Below are positions 11,516 to 24,753 of a DNA stretch of 64,000 nucleotides, piece after piece. The notes below the pieces were generated by a model, which worked only from the letters and a program-made list of their open reading frames with translations, did not search any database and was not told the origin of the DNA. Positions within the stretch are counted from its first letter, which is position 1; every line of letters begins with the position of its first letter. Source of the stretch: Coprinus comatus (Eukaryota > Basidiomycota > Agaricomycetes > Agaricales > Agaricaceae). A program made the translations under genes and the position numbers. The DNA lies in NCBI GenBank assembly GCA_034638255.1, contig JAWPGT010000037.1, positions 124,001 through 188,000 on the forward strand, read 5' to 3'.

Positions 11516-13371
11516 GAATTGAATAAATGTCATGGTTTACTACAGAATTTTATCTTGGCCGAAATTTATCCCTCTCGGTTAGAACTTCGCATACTCAGGA
11601 GATACTGCTACCTCTAACAGCTGGGGAACAACCACTCTCAATAGTACATTAAATAGTATGTCACTAGGCTACTAGAGTCTACTATCTAATCATCAAACAT
11701 CATAAGTTACTATCCCGTGAATTTAACTGACCGATCATCATGGGTGAGCCAATCAGACCAGCCGTGACTAGACGGTGAGTGCCCCATAATCAGCAGATGA
11801 GTTGACTCGGAGTTATGTTGAACATCGGCACGTTTATTGAAAAGTGACTTGTGATGGAAAACCAGTATTGACTGGCAGTGGCATGAGTTCAAACTCGGAA
11901 TTCGAATGGCTCAATTACATTTTACAATTCTGATCCCCACAGGCTACAGACAACACGAATCCCGATAATAGAACCACATTCCTCTACTATACATGTAAAT
12001 TTGAACCTATTCATTATCTTATCTGATTCTGATTCTAAAAAATGGATGCACCCAATAAATTGTGATATGATGAGAATTTTGATTGAACCGACTCTACGAA
12101 TTATTGTTATATCCCCCTTTTTTTCTTTTTCTGTTGTAATACTATTGACATTATGGTCGATCAATTCACAGTTCTCAACTTCCATTGAGTGTCTACTGAA
12201 TTAAAAAGAATTGAAGTTACAAATCTCTGACAGGATCATCATACTACATCCATAGTATTTGAGTCGAATAATCCAGATCAAGGATCAAGATCCGGTCCTA
12301 TCGAATCTTCATCTGTCAAAATGCATAAAGTACCCCTTACGCCTAGCACATTCCGAACCCCATTGAATAGAACATAATCTACAATCCTCTGATTCAAGGG
12401 TGTATAAAACTACATAACTACACTGAGTGTGATCGTACGAACAGGCAAAAAGGGACCCTTTTTGTCTTTCCGTGCGCATCATTAAATACATAGTTAGAGC
12501 CAAGGAGAGATGTAAAGTTTACTGATCATAATGTGCTTTGATGGGTTGACAGTGCCACACGCAACAACGTCAAAAACGAGGGTGGAAAGTCTGACCCGAA
12601 ACTTTGGTACCACTTTCCTGATTTAGTCTTTTCCCTTAAGCTTCCAGCTCTTTTGTTAAGATGTTAGATAGTATGGGTAAATTAACTCTACTTAGAGGTA
12701 GTAGGTCTTCAATTGAGTTTGACTAGTATTGATGTGTATGTAGTTGTGTTTTTCGGAAGTGTCAATTTTCCGGGAGATGAAAGTTCAGATGGGTTGAATC
12801 CGAGAAAGGAATGTGTGAGTTTCGAAGATGAATCGATCGAGTTTTAGCATGGCGGTATGTAAAACTTCTCAACTCCATGTTGGAAGGTCCCCTAGAATGA
12901 ATGGAAGCGGAAAGATTGTATTGAGAAGGGTATCTTTGAGCGCCCAAGATGATTCGTGATGATGGTTTTTTGACGTAGTACCCTTGTTCACTTGGTATCG
13001 AAACTATAACCTTACAAGAAAATGTAGCAAGTTAGAGCATATTGGTTGGATAGTGCTGGTGTAGGATGGGGTTCAGATTTTCGATGAATCCACCCTCATT
13101 TACTGCTCACTACATCTGTCAAGGAAGAACTGCCACGGAGTGGATTGGACTTATCTAGATACCCTCAAAACTGGATCGTTCATTGGATCATCATATGATT
13201 ATGGATCCTAGGGATACTCAAATAATGATTGTCTTCGTTACTGAGGATTTGCGAGGAGTCCAATTGAGAAAACTTAGTATGTTCTCTACTCACGACAGTT
13301 ACAGTTAGCGTTTTAATTTTCATGCATTTTGATCAAGTAAAGGTTGCGATGAACGCCGTTCGTATAAATCG

Positions 13372-13405
<34 letters not shown>

Positions 13406-15949
13406 GCCGAGTCATGCGACAAATATCGGACTCGAAGGATAGTAATTAGACAATTAAAGGGCTGGAATGTGTGGCTTTCGAAATGACATGATTATGGACA
13501 CTTGTATATGTTTGTGTCCTGATGCGATGTCATGTGATCGCGAAAAGTGTAGCAAAGTCCGGTGGAAGAAAAATGTTTCCTTGGAGACACCACAACAACT
13601 CCATCACCTTTCTCTTTGACCTTCATCTGGCTCTCTCAATGCAGCACTCTACAGGCGATATCTGCATATGCATATTACTCTGAAATCAGGGGAGATCAGC
13701 GACGCGTATCATACGCGTTTTAATTTCCGGTAGTGCCAGCAAGGGTCGTGACGAAATACCGGATTCATGAAGCTGGAGCAGGCGCAGAATGAACTTCATT
13801 ATCACACTGGTCCGCGATGTAACACAACGTTCTTTGTGACAAGACACCCACAACGGCAAAGGAGCAACTCTATCAATCATTTCGTTGATGCCATGCGGTT
13901 GCTTCGTTGTTGATAGTCAGCCTACTTATACGTGTCTATGCATCTGTAAGACTGTTCTACTCTGACTATACTGCAGGCTAATCAGGTTTCTAGACGCTTT
14001 CCAAGCAATCGAAGTTGTCCTTGCTCTTGAATTCTCCTTGAGAATGCTTATTACCGTAACGTTAACCTCGACTAACCTCTAACCCCTATTTCCCGTATAT
14101 GTAGGAGGCAATGAGGCATCTTTGAATTGCATGCCTTCTTCGCATGGTCAAGCATATAAATGCCCTGCTCGCTTTCACATCATGCCACCTCGGTATGACT
14201 ACCTCTTCTCACTCTATCACCTTGTCGACCTGACATATCTTCTAGGCTATCAATCTACGTTGAACGTAACTTATTAAGATCGAGAAGATTCACCGTTCTA
14301 CCATCATAGGCCTGTGGACTTTGTTCTGCTTCCAAATATCACAGTTATTTTCACTTTCGTAACGAACCGAATAACAGTAAACCGTCTTAAGGTGTGTATC
14401 CACTTCATGTGAACATACTTCGTTGCAATACTAACTACTACAACCTCACGCAAAGGCACAACATAAGAAAAAATCCTAATTAATATCCATACCTTCTATT
14501 TTCCTATACCGCAAAAGTCCAATTAACGCCGAAGTACGCACAAGGGATATTATATCCTGGTTCACACGTCGGTTCGCCCAATGTGTACCCTTTAACGCTT
14601 GGGAAAAAACCGACTCTCTTTTCCCGTTGACCCGGTTCTCCCATTTTGGCTCCCGACGCTTCTTACAAAATACCCTTCGCCCACAGGGATCAGAACGGTT
14701 CTCTACGCCACTAGTTGACCCTGCTTCATTTTAGCTGGGAAGTATCAATCCAGTGACCTCGTGAGCACGAGGTTGTTGGTATTACTTCAAGTTAAAATGC
14801 GATATTTTCCGCGGGGAAACATAAAACCATAGGATATTCGGAGTCGCAGTATGGGTATTTAGAGGTAACCTTATGGTTCTTTTTGGGCAAAGGGAATCAT
14901 CGGGGGAAAAGAAAAGAATTAGTATGCGCAATACTCGTTCACTTTTGATGATGATGACGGAGAAGCTTCTGGTTTTCCCTATTTCCACATATGGTATCTT
15001 GAAAGAGACGGTTTACCTATTTTGGGTGTTCGTCGTTCCGACTAATCCCTCGTACACACACACATAACACAAGTATAACACCCTCGCACCGAAGTCACCC
15101 CCGTTATCGGGTATCCGCATTGACGCCGACTGTTTATTTTCTAAATAGAAACTTCTATCTCAAAAGAAAAACAACCGTTTTTGGGGGGTATGCCAATTGC
15201 TTCGCTTAGTTCATTTGTTCTTATTGTCTTTTTTTCCCTTCTTCTTTTCAATGAACGAAACAGATTATAGGTGTTACCCCCAAGTGGGAGAAATTTTGAC
15301 GATAAGTGGTCAGAATGTGATTCGCTATATTGAGGTGTACGTACGAAAACCTATACGAAAAAAATAATGACACACAAACGAGTACAGAGTGATCGAGAAC
15401 AAGTCAATAGATAAATAATGAAGAAGGGTATAAAAGGCGGAGATGGAGATGGAAATGGAGACGGAGTAGGGACGAGAGGGTGAGGAAGGAAGTGTTCATG
15501 CATGATAAACAATAGTTCGTAAGGAGTGGATAATCAAAAAAAAAAAGGGAAAAAAAAAAACTCGTTGCGCGCGTAGGAGAGATAACCTGGATGATGAAAA
15601 ATGCAAAAAAGGGAGGGGATGGTCATCGAGACACATCCGAGAGGAAGGTCGACGGATGGTAATCCAGTACGTCTCGACGAACCAACCTTTAGTCGTGAGT
15701 TTAGTGATGGTGTGGTGGTGGTGTACAAGTGCTCGTTATAACAAAGAGCAACAATCAAGAACAAAGAATGGCACGTACGCATGCAGCTTCGACAATCCGG
15801 CAAGGACAAAAACGAGAGATATATGAAGAACCAGATGGAAGGTGCGTCCCAAAAAAAAAATACAAATATTGATACAACAACAAATAGTCCAATAATGATC
15901 ATAAATCAACAGAAAATGAAAAACCAAAAGACGCTCAACATCCGATGGT
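11516..15949. other. Gene-poor interval
   Basis: About 4.4 kb in which I see no supportable gene. It holds a run of 30 T at 13374-13403 and scattered short open frames without family resemblance. The last kilobase before the HMG-box gene is purine-rich (GGAGATGG-type repeats near 15440-15475) and is probably its 3' flank. Confidence 0.5.
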
Positions 15950-17511
15950 TCAATATCTGTGTCCTGCCATCATGTCATCGAAGCTTACAATGTGCTCTTG
16001 CTGGAATTGATGACCTTCAAGTGCGTGTGTAAAATCTTGTCCAAAGTTGAGGGTAGTGTGGTCCCCGAGAAGATCGTCGTTGTACTTGGGGTAGCCGAGT
16101 TCGATCGGAGGAATAGCGTTGAGATCGAAATCGTCACCCATGAGCATCTCAACGGTGTTTGGCCAGATCGAGCTTGACTCCCAGGTGTAATCGGAAAGAT
16201 CATGTTGCAATTGCATATCAGGATTTTCGGCCGCTGCGAGTTGTTGCGTGAACGAATGACTCGTAATGGTGGTGTATGGATCTAATGCGGGAGACGAAGG
16301 ACCTGAAGAGCCAACCGAGGAAGCAGGGGAGATAACCTGTTGATGTTGAGAGAGTATCTCGTGCGGTTGTGGCACTGTAAGTTGCATCTGTGGTTGATCG
16401 TTCTTTTGAGACACTGATGACATGTTAGGCATAGCGAAAATGTTTCGCAGGAACTCGGACGACTAGAAGAAATATTTGTCAACACCAAGCGACATAATAA
16501 AGCTCCGTATCACTTACCTGAAGGCTAGCTTCGTATTGTCCGGCCTGTCCAAATGATGGTGGCATGAAGTTATCGTTAGGTAAGAAGTCAAAATTGTTGA
16601 TATCACCATTCACATTCGTAGTGTGAGATGCACGTCGACTAATCATAGGTAGCAATGATGGAGTAGTAGGGCATGATGGAGCCATGTGGTAGACGTTGGG
16701 CAAGACGATGGATTGATATGGTGGAGGTGTGGGAGCAGAGGCAGAACGACCATGACGAGGAGGAATAGGTAAAGGAATAACGAAGGAAAGGTTCTCGGCA
16801 CCAGTCTCATGTTCGAACTCATCTTTTCTTTCACCCTTGACGATCTTCTTTCCCTTAGCCCTGTCCTTGGAACGTTGTGGACGATAGACATAGTTGGGAT
16901 ATAACTGCTCGTGCTCCTTCTTTCTCTCCTTTGCCTTGTTCTCCCATACTTTGCGTTCTTCGGCTGAGAGTGACTTCCATTGTTGACTGATGGTCTTGGA
17001 AAGATCAGCTTGACGTTGCTTCTTGGTAGGTCCATCGAGCTTCCCTTCAGCTAGTGCTTGACGTTCTTCACAGCATTTGCGACGGAATAGGATGAACGCG
17101 TTTTCAGGGCGCTTGATGTAATCAGAATCACCCTTACGTGGTCTACGGTCATCATCTGCACTTAGGGTACTGCAAGATGACTTTCGTCGTTGATGAGAAG
17201 AAGATGAGGGAGATGAAGGAGAGACGATGGGAGAAACAGGTGAGAGTGTACGAAGTATGGGAGATGTTGAGGTTTGAAGAAGTTCTGGTTCAAAAGGAGA
17301 ATGTGAGGGAGTTGAGATGGGACTGTCGGTGAAATTGTGGGAGATGGGAAAAGTGAATGCTCGAGGTGTGGGGGAGATGATGGCAAAAGTTGGAGGTTGG
17401 GGAACATCCGTGGTCACTTCGAGTGCTAGAAGAAGTGTGAGGACGAGGAGCGACAAGAAAAAAGCGGGACTTACAGCGGACTTGGGTGTCGCGAGTGCGT
17501 AAGGCAGGCAT
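15950..17511 (-). CDS. HMG-box transcription regulator (MATA_HMG type)
   Basis: Three exons, 17475-17511, 16518-17425 and 15950-16462 (introns of 49 and 55 bp), give 485 residues without a break. The start is chosen at MPALRTRDTQ because splicing from it is in phase. The longer upstream open frame would only be untranslated leader. A single HMG box spans roughly residues 116-194: IKRPENAFILFRR, then ISQQWKSLSAEERKVWENKA and YPNYVYRP. Before it is a Ser/Pro-rich low-complexity region, and after it a basic tail (RSKDRAKGKK). The Gln-rich and acidic C-terminus looks like an activation domain. The box matches the sex-regulator type found in basidiomycete mating and clamp-cell factors of the prf1/pcc1 kind. 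That functional link is inference. Confidence 0.85.
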
Positions 17512-20500
17512 AATTGTTTATCGTTAATGCTGAAGGAAGGTGGTGCTAAATCGTCTCGTGAACGTGGGGTAGGAGAACAAAGAGGAGGGAGAGGACTCCT
17601 GCGCGCAAGGAGGTGGTGGAAAGAGAGAAAGAATAATGGGATTCGCAGATGAGAATGCGCTTGGTTTTCTTTTGTCTCTGTGGTCGGGAGAACAATTGCA
17701 CGAGCGGGGCACAAAAAGCGAAACAATACGAGCGGAGAGTTATATAGTTTGGCGAGATGGCATGGCCAGAAATGGGGTTGCCGAAGGGCACGAGTCCCAA
17801 TCTCGTAAAAGGTTCATCTGGTTCACCCAAGGCTCGACTTCATAGTCGTAGCCAAAAAGGGATCTGCTAGGGATGTTTGACACCGATTTAGAGATTGCCT
17901 GTTCTTCTGGCTGTTTGCACAGCAATGCAGGAGATCATGTTTATTGTGTTGCCCAGATCCTATCCCAGATCCCATTCCGTTCCCACCCTCCTCCTCCTTC
18001 CGGCATACTGGTCCGACCTCACACTGGTTCACCATCCCAGGTGTTTTCTGCCTCTATCACTCCCGCCGCCACGAATACTTGGCCCTAACCAGCTCCGGCT
18101 ACTCCCCGCGGACGCACATTTCTGTGTCCTTCCGCCGATGGCGATGACTCAACCGCAGTCTCTTCCACGATATTATTACTCTCGGGCATTCTGGATCACT
18201 CTCAACCATGAAGGTCCCGCCTCTGTGATGGTCAATGAGCACAGCATACAAGTATTCCTGCCAGCGGTATGAAATGGCCTAAGCTTCTGCGCGCGTTCTG
18301 ATAAAATGAACCACGTGCTGGTTCAACCCGGATTCTACCATTCCCAAAATAGATATCCCGACCCAGAGAACCTAGGATTCCAGAAGGGCGACCGCTAGTC
18401 TATCACTTTTTCAATGATCGTCCTTTTGCTCATCAGCTTTCACAGCTTTGCCCACTTACCCTCCAAATGCCGGAAATGAAGATGGTATGAGCTTATGCCC
18501 CGAAAATCATACATTTTTCGTTATCAATGGTACCTTTGGTCCTACAGAGAATTATTTCTCATGAGTTCTAGACGCCAACACAACGTCACCTCGGTACGGC
18601 AACTTGACCCACTTCCATTTTTAGTCAGATAGTTTACCGGCTTCGAACCGGCTCGGCTCGGTTGGGAAACGTGCCATATGCACAACCCCTTCAATTCTGC
18701 CAATCTTATATGCCCACAACCCATGGTGAGTACATAGTTTCGACATCCATATCTACACTATATATTACGCTTTTACCTCATTATGTATCGTAAAAAGCTC
18801 TTTACTCCAATTTTATCAGATTTTTCCAAAACATTAATGACGCATGATACGAAGACTCCAAAAAATTAAAAGGTGCAAGTCGGCCGGAACCAATACTTGG
18901 GAAAAGGAGATATATATGGGGGGCGCGGTAATACGTCCCAGGAAATCCCTTTTTCTAAAGGGTTATCCAAGTTAACAGTGGGAAAAATGATGCATGATGG
19001 GCGAGCACACCGGGATCTACAGAGGTTTTTCCGATTTTTTCAACATGACTATCAACGATTTTCTCGAATCTTTTGTATACTTCTTGGCTCAATAACACCC
19101 GTATCATCCATGTAGTAGAAAAAAACATGGGGCATTTATTAACACCTTCGTGTTACGGGAGGTTATGATATATCGGCTCATTAAAGGCTTGTGGCTAATT
19201 GTTCAGTGGATTCAAGGAGGCTTGATCTTAAGAAACAACGTTTTGGTTGATTGTAAACTAGAACCAAAAGTAAGGAAGATCATTTCTTTTCAATACCGAC
19301 ATTCCCCTTCTCTTGAAATACCTTTGGCTCACGTCTTACTTAACTAACCCATCAAATTAATCTCTGTTTTCTTCTCTTCTCCCCCGGAGGTAATCTTGGA
19401 AAAAAAGTCCATTAAGCTATCACTCTAAGTTTAAGTATAGGTCCGCCGTTATCTGATAGCACGGAGATATGGTTTCTAATGGAATAATGGAGATGGAGGG
19501 ATTAGGGAGCGGTACGTCCGTCTTTAAAGGCATATGTATAATAGATATAGGGATTATTACTACCCAAATATACATCGATATTTCAGATAGTAGAATGTCA
19601 TGCAAAGAAGTAATATATGAGAAATTGTCTTATGTGTATTAGATAGATGTCGATGAATCAATTTCAAAAAATTGAAAATAAAATAACCAACCTGATTTTG
19701 CATATGTAGTTCCTAACCGGATTGATGCGATATGTGTTGACGGGTATTGTAATAATAATATACATACTACAAAAAAGGGTTTTTCGGGAATTCGGATTAG
19801 GAAAAGGGTTACATATCTATCTCTTCACCTTCATTCTCTCTCTTGGTCATGATCGTGATTCTTTTTTTTGGAAACCTGCCCTTTTGGATTTTGAAAGCGG
19901 ACCGCGGCCCAAACACATATATCCGTTTTTACTTAAATATATATATAACATGCATTCTAAACGATTTTTAAAAAAAAACAACTGTATCAGATTTTGTTGT
20001 TTTGTAAAATGATTTCTTGATGTGTTATGAATCAAGACCCCTCCGTTCCGTTGACCCGTAATTTTGATATTTATTTTATTTCATAATATCGGGATTTGGC
20101 GGGGTGATTTGACATATGAAAATAAAACTACGTAGTCACTGAATAAAGTATATGAGTAATGGCTAATATATAACAGCCATCAATAGGTCTTTTTGGAGTT
20201 ATAACTATTTGATGTGTTAAAGTAGATTTTTAAATCAAGGAGTGGGTTACTAGAAATGGGGGACAATAAGCGCCTTATTGATGATATTTTTAGAAAAACT
20301 AGTTCTTTTGTCACTCGAGTCTTGAGAAAAGAGAGGAAAAAAAAGACTTAGGAATGGGCTTAGGCTTGGTAGTACATGTGGGTAACTATGATGATAAAGC
20401 TTTTTTCGGTTCGGTGTTATGTTAACCACTAGAGGCTAATGTGAATTCAAATGTCAGATAGAAGTTTTGTCATGGAGAGGCATTCGTGTGTTTTGTGCAC

Positions 20501-23500
20501 TCTTTTGAATACTCAGTACTCAGGTATAGGTGGGATTTTCGTAGGGCTTAAGGTGTTCAATGCCTTAACGTTTGAATGACTGGGCCTTAACACCCATTTG
20601 GATGACAATGTCTTTCCACTTTACCCAAAGTAAGCTTTTATTGCAAATTGGAAAGGGAAAGGGTTGGATTCCCAAATAAATTGATTTGAAATTTATCTTT
20701 GGCATTGTTCGTTCGAAGTGATATATCGGAGGGGATAGATAGTTTTAATAAATTAGACACAGGCATCTATGTGGAATGGAGTATTATGACCTGAATGCGA
20801 AAAAAACGGATGTATACTAGACATACCATGAGATCTTTTTCAAGAAGTAACGAGTCGGTTCATTTCTCTCTTATCTTCAACTGCTGGTAATAATAACATC
20901 CACAATATGCAATGTACAATGTGGTTCTACGACTCGTGCACTTTGGGATGAATATAGTACAATAAGGATGGTTATGTTTTTGACTCACATTTGACGGAGG
21001 AAATGGATTCGAGGGGGGATTAACTATACCTTTAAAAGGCGGACAATAGTTGACTGATGTGAGTCTGTCCCCTTGACAGAACATGGCAACTTGATTGGAA
21101 GGGTTTGAAGATTTTGTGGCGGTGTGTGTTTAAGTGGAGTAACTGCGGTCTCTCGGAAGGGGTGTTTCTATAAATCGACCTTTGCCTCGTTTTCAACCTT
21201 ACCCGTGATCTCTCACTAGGTTAGTTACCAGTTAGGAGGTAGAACCTCGAGAGACTCTTGAACCAGATGGGATCTTTGAAGCTTCGAAACCTTTGATAGT
21301 GGCGCAAATAAAGATCGGTTCCGGGCTCTCAATTCTTCTAAACAACCTCAGTCCCAAACTGAAACACTGAACAATTTGGAACATATCTTATCAAGCGACA
21401 TAGAAGACTTATGGTGAAAGTTGAACTTCTCAGTCAGGTACTTACTGACAAACCATTGATTTTCCTTAAGGAACCCACGGGATTCCCAAATGTCGGGGAC
21501 ATATGCCAAATCTTCATGTTGCACACGAGTTCACCACGGGAGCGAATGGTATGACTCGAGGACTCTATATTGGGTAATGTGACTCTGTTTGGCGAACCCA
21601 CGAGCGTGTAAATCCAAAGGTATAATTAGATCACCATGACTCGATTATTTTGGCTGGAATCCTATTAGTAGCGAGTCGAAAATACAATACATCATCTTTG
21701 GTATGAGACGAACCATTGAAGTTCTAAGGTGTACTAGGGTGTATTTCTTGCGCGGATGCTAACAGATTATTCGGCACTTAAGACCTCGGCGAAAAAGGGG
21801 GGGCAATCAAAGTAGTTTGGATTAAAAAGGTTATGTGATGTCCTGATTTAGAACGTTGTTTATACTGTCATTTTAGAAGTGTACTTCGCGGATGAGTAGG
21901 AATTTGTACCTCATAAGATTCTCAACTAGGGTATTGGGCATGTAGTATGACTAGTGGTACGACTCAAGGTGTTTATAATTATTATTATCAGCCTCGAGGA
22001 TTCACACACGATGTTGCACTAACTTTGTTACAAGTTACTATTTTGAATAGTTGACTCGCCCCTATTCGTATGGGACGTTGGGTTCGTATGTGACAAATGG
22101 GATTTCTGTACAGTAATGATAACTCCTTACTGAGTATTGGACTTCTGACCTTTTCAAAAGCTTCACCTTCGAGAATTCTTGTAACGCGCAAGAGTATATT
22201 CTTGTGTTCGTATTCGTTATTAGAGTACCAAGCGGATACCATTGAGACTTTGTGAAGGCCTCTAGAAGTGGTAAGACAATGATCAGGTTTATGACTTTAT
22301 GAATCGACTCGGTCGACTCTCGTAGGTACAGTGCAATTCGTTGACCAAAACTGATGGTACAATGTTTCATGATAACGATGATGACCTCTTGATAAGAATG
22401 ATCGATTAATTTGAGCAGTAACCGAGAATCAATATCATTTGGAGACTTCGGGATGATTATCTCTTCAATGGAGCCATTCAAAACATATTAAATTTAAATC
22501 GTTCCCTCACTATCATGTAGCGGGCATTCAGTCTGGACCGCCCGCTAATCTTTTACGACCTTCAAGCCAGACTGGTTCGGAAGAATGGCGCTCCTTCAAT
22601 TTCCCTTTCAGTGTAATATTAAAAGTCTCTAGGTAATGATTACACACCAGCTCCGCACCAAATGTGAGTGACAGTGACTAGAAGTTGGGTTTGTGAGTTA
22701 TCTGTCTCAAAAAGTCACATTTTTCCACTAGAAATATCATAAGATGCTGCAGAGCAGGGTGTAAAATGAACGCGTGAAAGATGGAAACGCTAAGAAATTC
22801 TAATTTCATACCTGTTCGACGTGCTGGCAGGTTTTCAGACGTAAAAATCCGACCTCATGGCAGTTTTCCAGTATCACATACCGTAAGATTAGGTCGAACC
22901 TAGAGCGCTGGGTAAGATGAGGTCAGGGAAAGATCGAAGAGCAGCCGGGACTCTCGCAACGTGCCAGGGTCGTGGATAAGTTTTTCACAAATAAGTTTGG
23001 AAATGAGTTGGAATAATATGAACGCGTATATTATTTCTGGAAGCGAACCATGTGTGCTCCGAATATCCCAGTGGACTTAATAGATATTAGGCGCATATGC
23101 CATTTTAGTAGTACTGGATGCACACTTTGCGACAACGGAGAATGGAGTGATATATGTCCGCACGGTTAACGGACCGATTTGCTAAATCAGGTTTTGTGGC
23201 TCATGTAGTTTGAATTCTCGTTCCAAGTTCCGAGCCCTTTACCCCCAGAATATGTTTTTCTACTTTGCTCGGTTACCCAATACACCGATACTTGACAACG
23301 GGAATTAAGCGTTCAGTTGTTCCTTGTCTACCCTTAATGACGTCACTCAGCGATGACATCATACCTGCTATATTTTCCGTTTTGGCCGACCAGCGATTTT
23401 TCGGAGGACGGAGCTTAATTTCCCCACAGTCGGCCGTATGTGTGCGGGGTTCATCAATGTTACGCATCTGTATTCTAGCCGATAACAACGTCCAGCGCGT

Positions 23501-23743
23501 CATAAGATTTGAAGATTATGGCAACTGCAAGTGACTGGGCGGTGGGTTTTTTCCCGTTAGCACGGGCGGCGGCGGATTCCGTTCCGTGACACCACATGCG
23601 CGTGGTGTGACACTCCTCGAACACCAAACTCAACTTGGATACAACTCCACTACACTAATTCGAAGTTAGTATCAACATTCAAAGTACTCAAACTCAAACT
23701 TATCATATCTATATATCACCCTTCAAACTATCTATTCAGGCTA
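17512..23743. other. Gene-poor interval
   Basis: About 6.2 kb. The part next to 17.5-18.3 kb is the upstream region of the HMG-box gene. The rest is A+T-rich, with many stops in all frames and no family I can recognise. A GC-richer island near 23530-23620 holds an imperfect palindrome (ACACCAC / GTGGTGT around ATGCGC) and lies about 150 bp upstream of the DNA glycosylase gene, where it could be part of the promoter. Confidence 0.4.
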
Positions 23744-24753
23744 ATGACAAGAAATAAAAGACCATTGGAAAACTCCAACTCAGTCGAAAGTGTGCCCAAA
23801 CGACTGCGCCATCATTCTCTTTCGACACCAAAAGAAGAAATTACATCGCCACCGTCACCTCCATCTCTTCACAAGTCAAAAAAACTCAAATTACAATCAT
23901 CCTACACGACGCAATCTCCATTTCCCGACTATCCTTACCCTACTCCACAAGATGCACTTGAAGTTTATAACCTTTTGAAGGCGACACATCGTCCTAATGT
24001 GCCCATTATACGCCTCAAACCACAACCAACAACTAACTCTGCACAAACTTGTGGCAACGTACCCAACGTCATCGAAGCGCTTATTGGCACGATTCTTTCT
24101 CAAAATACATCTGGCTCAAATAGTGCAAGGGCGAAACACGCGTTGGACGATGCATTTGGCAGGAACAACTTTTCCTCAATCGTAAATGCCCCAAAGCAGA
24201 AGTTGTGGACGCGATTAAGAGTGGAGGGTTAGCGAACAAGAAAGCGGATATGATACAAGGCCTACTAAAAGCAGTCAAGGAGAAACATGGCGATTATTCA
24301 CTGCAGCATCTCGCAGGAGAACCTAAATTAGGAGAAGAACCTACCGCCATGTCGGATGATGAAATTATGCAGGAACTTCTTTCGTATGCCGGAGTCGGAC
24401 CCAAAACAGCCTCATGCGTACTGCTGTTCTGTTTGGGAAAGGATTCCTTTGCTGTCGACACTCATGTATATCGTCTCAGCCGTCTCTTGGGATGGGTACC
24501 TGGAAAAGCCGACCGTATTCTCACCCAAGCTCATCTCGACCTTCGTATTCCGGATGATCTAAAATATGGGCTTCATGTCCTAATGATAGATCACGGACGT
24601 GCTTGCAAAGGATGCAAAAAATCCGGATCAGGTGAGACATGTGTTCTCAAGGGTCATCTTAAGCAGAAGAAGATAAAAACAGAGGAAGAGTTCGATCATC
24701 GGTTGGAGGAGGAGAATAAGGAGATAGAGATTAAAATGGAGAATAAAGTATAG
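23744..24753 (+). CDS. Endonuclease III-like (HhH-GPD) DNA glycosylase, with one apparent frameshift
   Basis: Base-excision repair glycosylases of this superfamily remove damaged bases from DNA. The first frame (23744-about 24200) has a basic nuclear-type N-terminus (PKRLRHH, KKLKLQ) and then NVIEALIGTILSQNTSG, the usual opening helix of the domain. The second frame (from about 24196) has KSGGLANKKADMIQ. It continues with the helix-hairpin-helix LLSYAGVGPKTASCVLLF, whose Lys is the usual catalytic lysine, and AVDTHVYRLSRLLGW, with the catalytic Asp. The frames join only if one base is missing near 24200 (APK-x-EVVDAIK). The C-terminal cysteines (CKGCKK...ETC) do not match the C-x6-C-x2-C-x5-C iron-sulphur pattern of bacterial Nth. 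Confidence 0.8.

Noticed and set aside
13374..13403. Run of 30 T as a possible retroposon tail
   Set aside because: No target duplication or retroelement sequence was found on either side.
22062..22481. 139-codon minus-strand frame in the gene-poor interval
   Set aside because: No motifs or family recognised; the composition follows the surrounding DNA.
23155..23235. tRNA-Ser(GCU)-like stretch with GTTAACGG and a TTTGCTAAA loop
   Set aside because: No acceptor stem or T-stem pairing could be made, so at best it is a relic.
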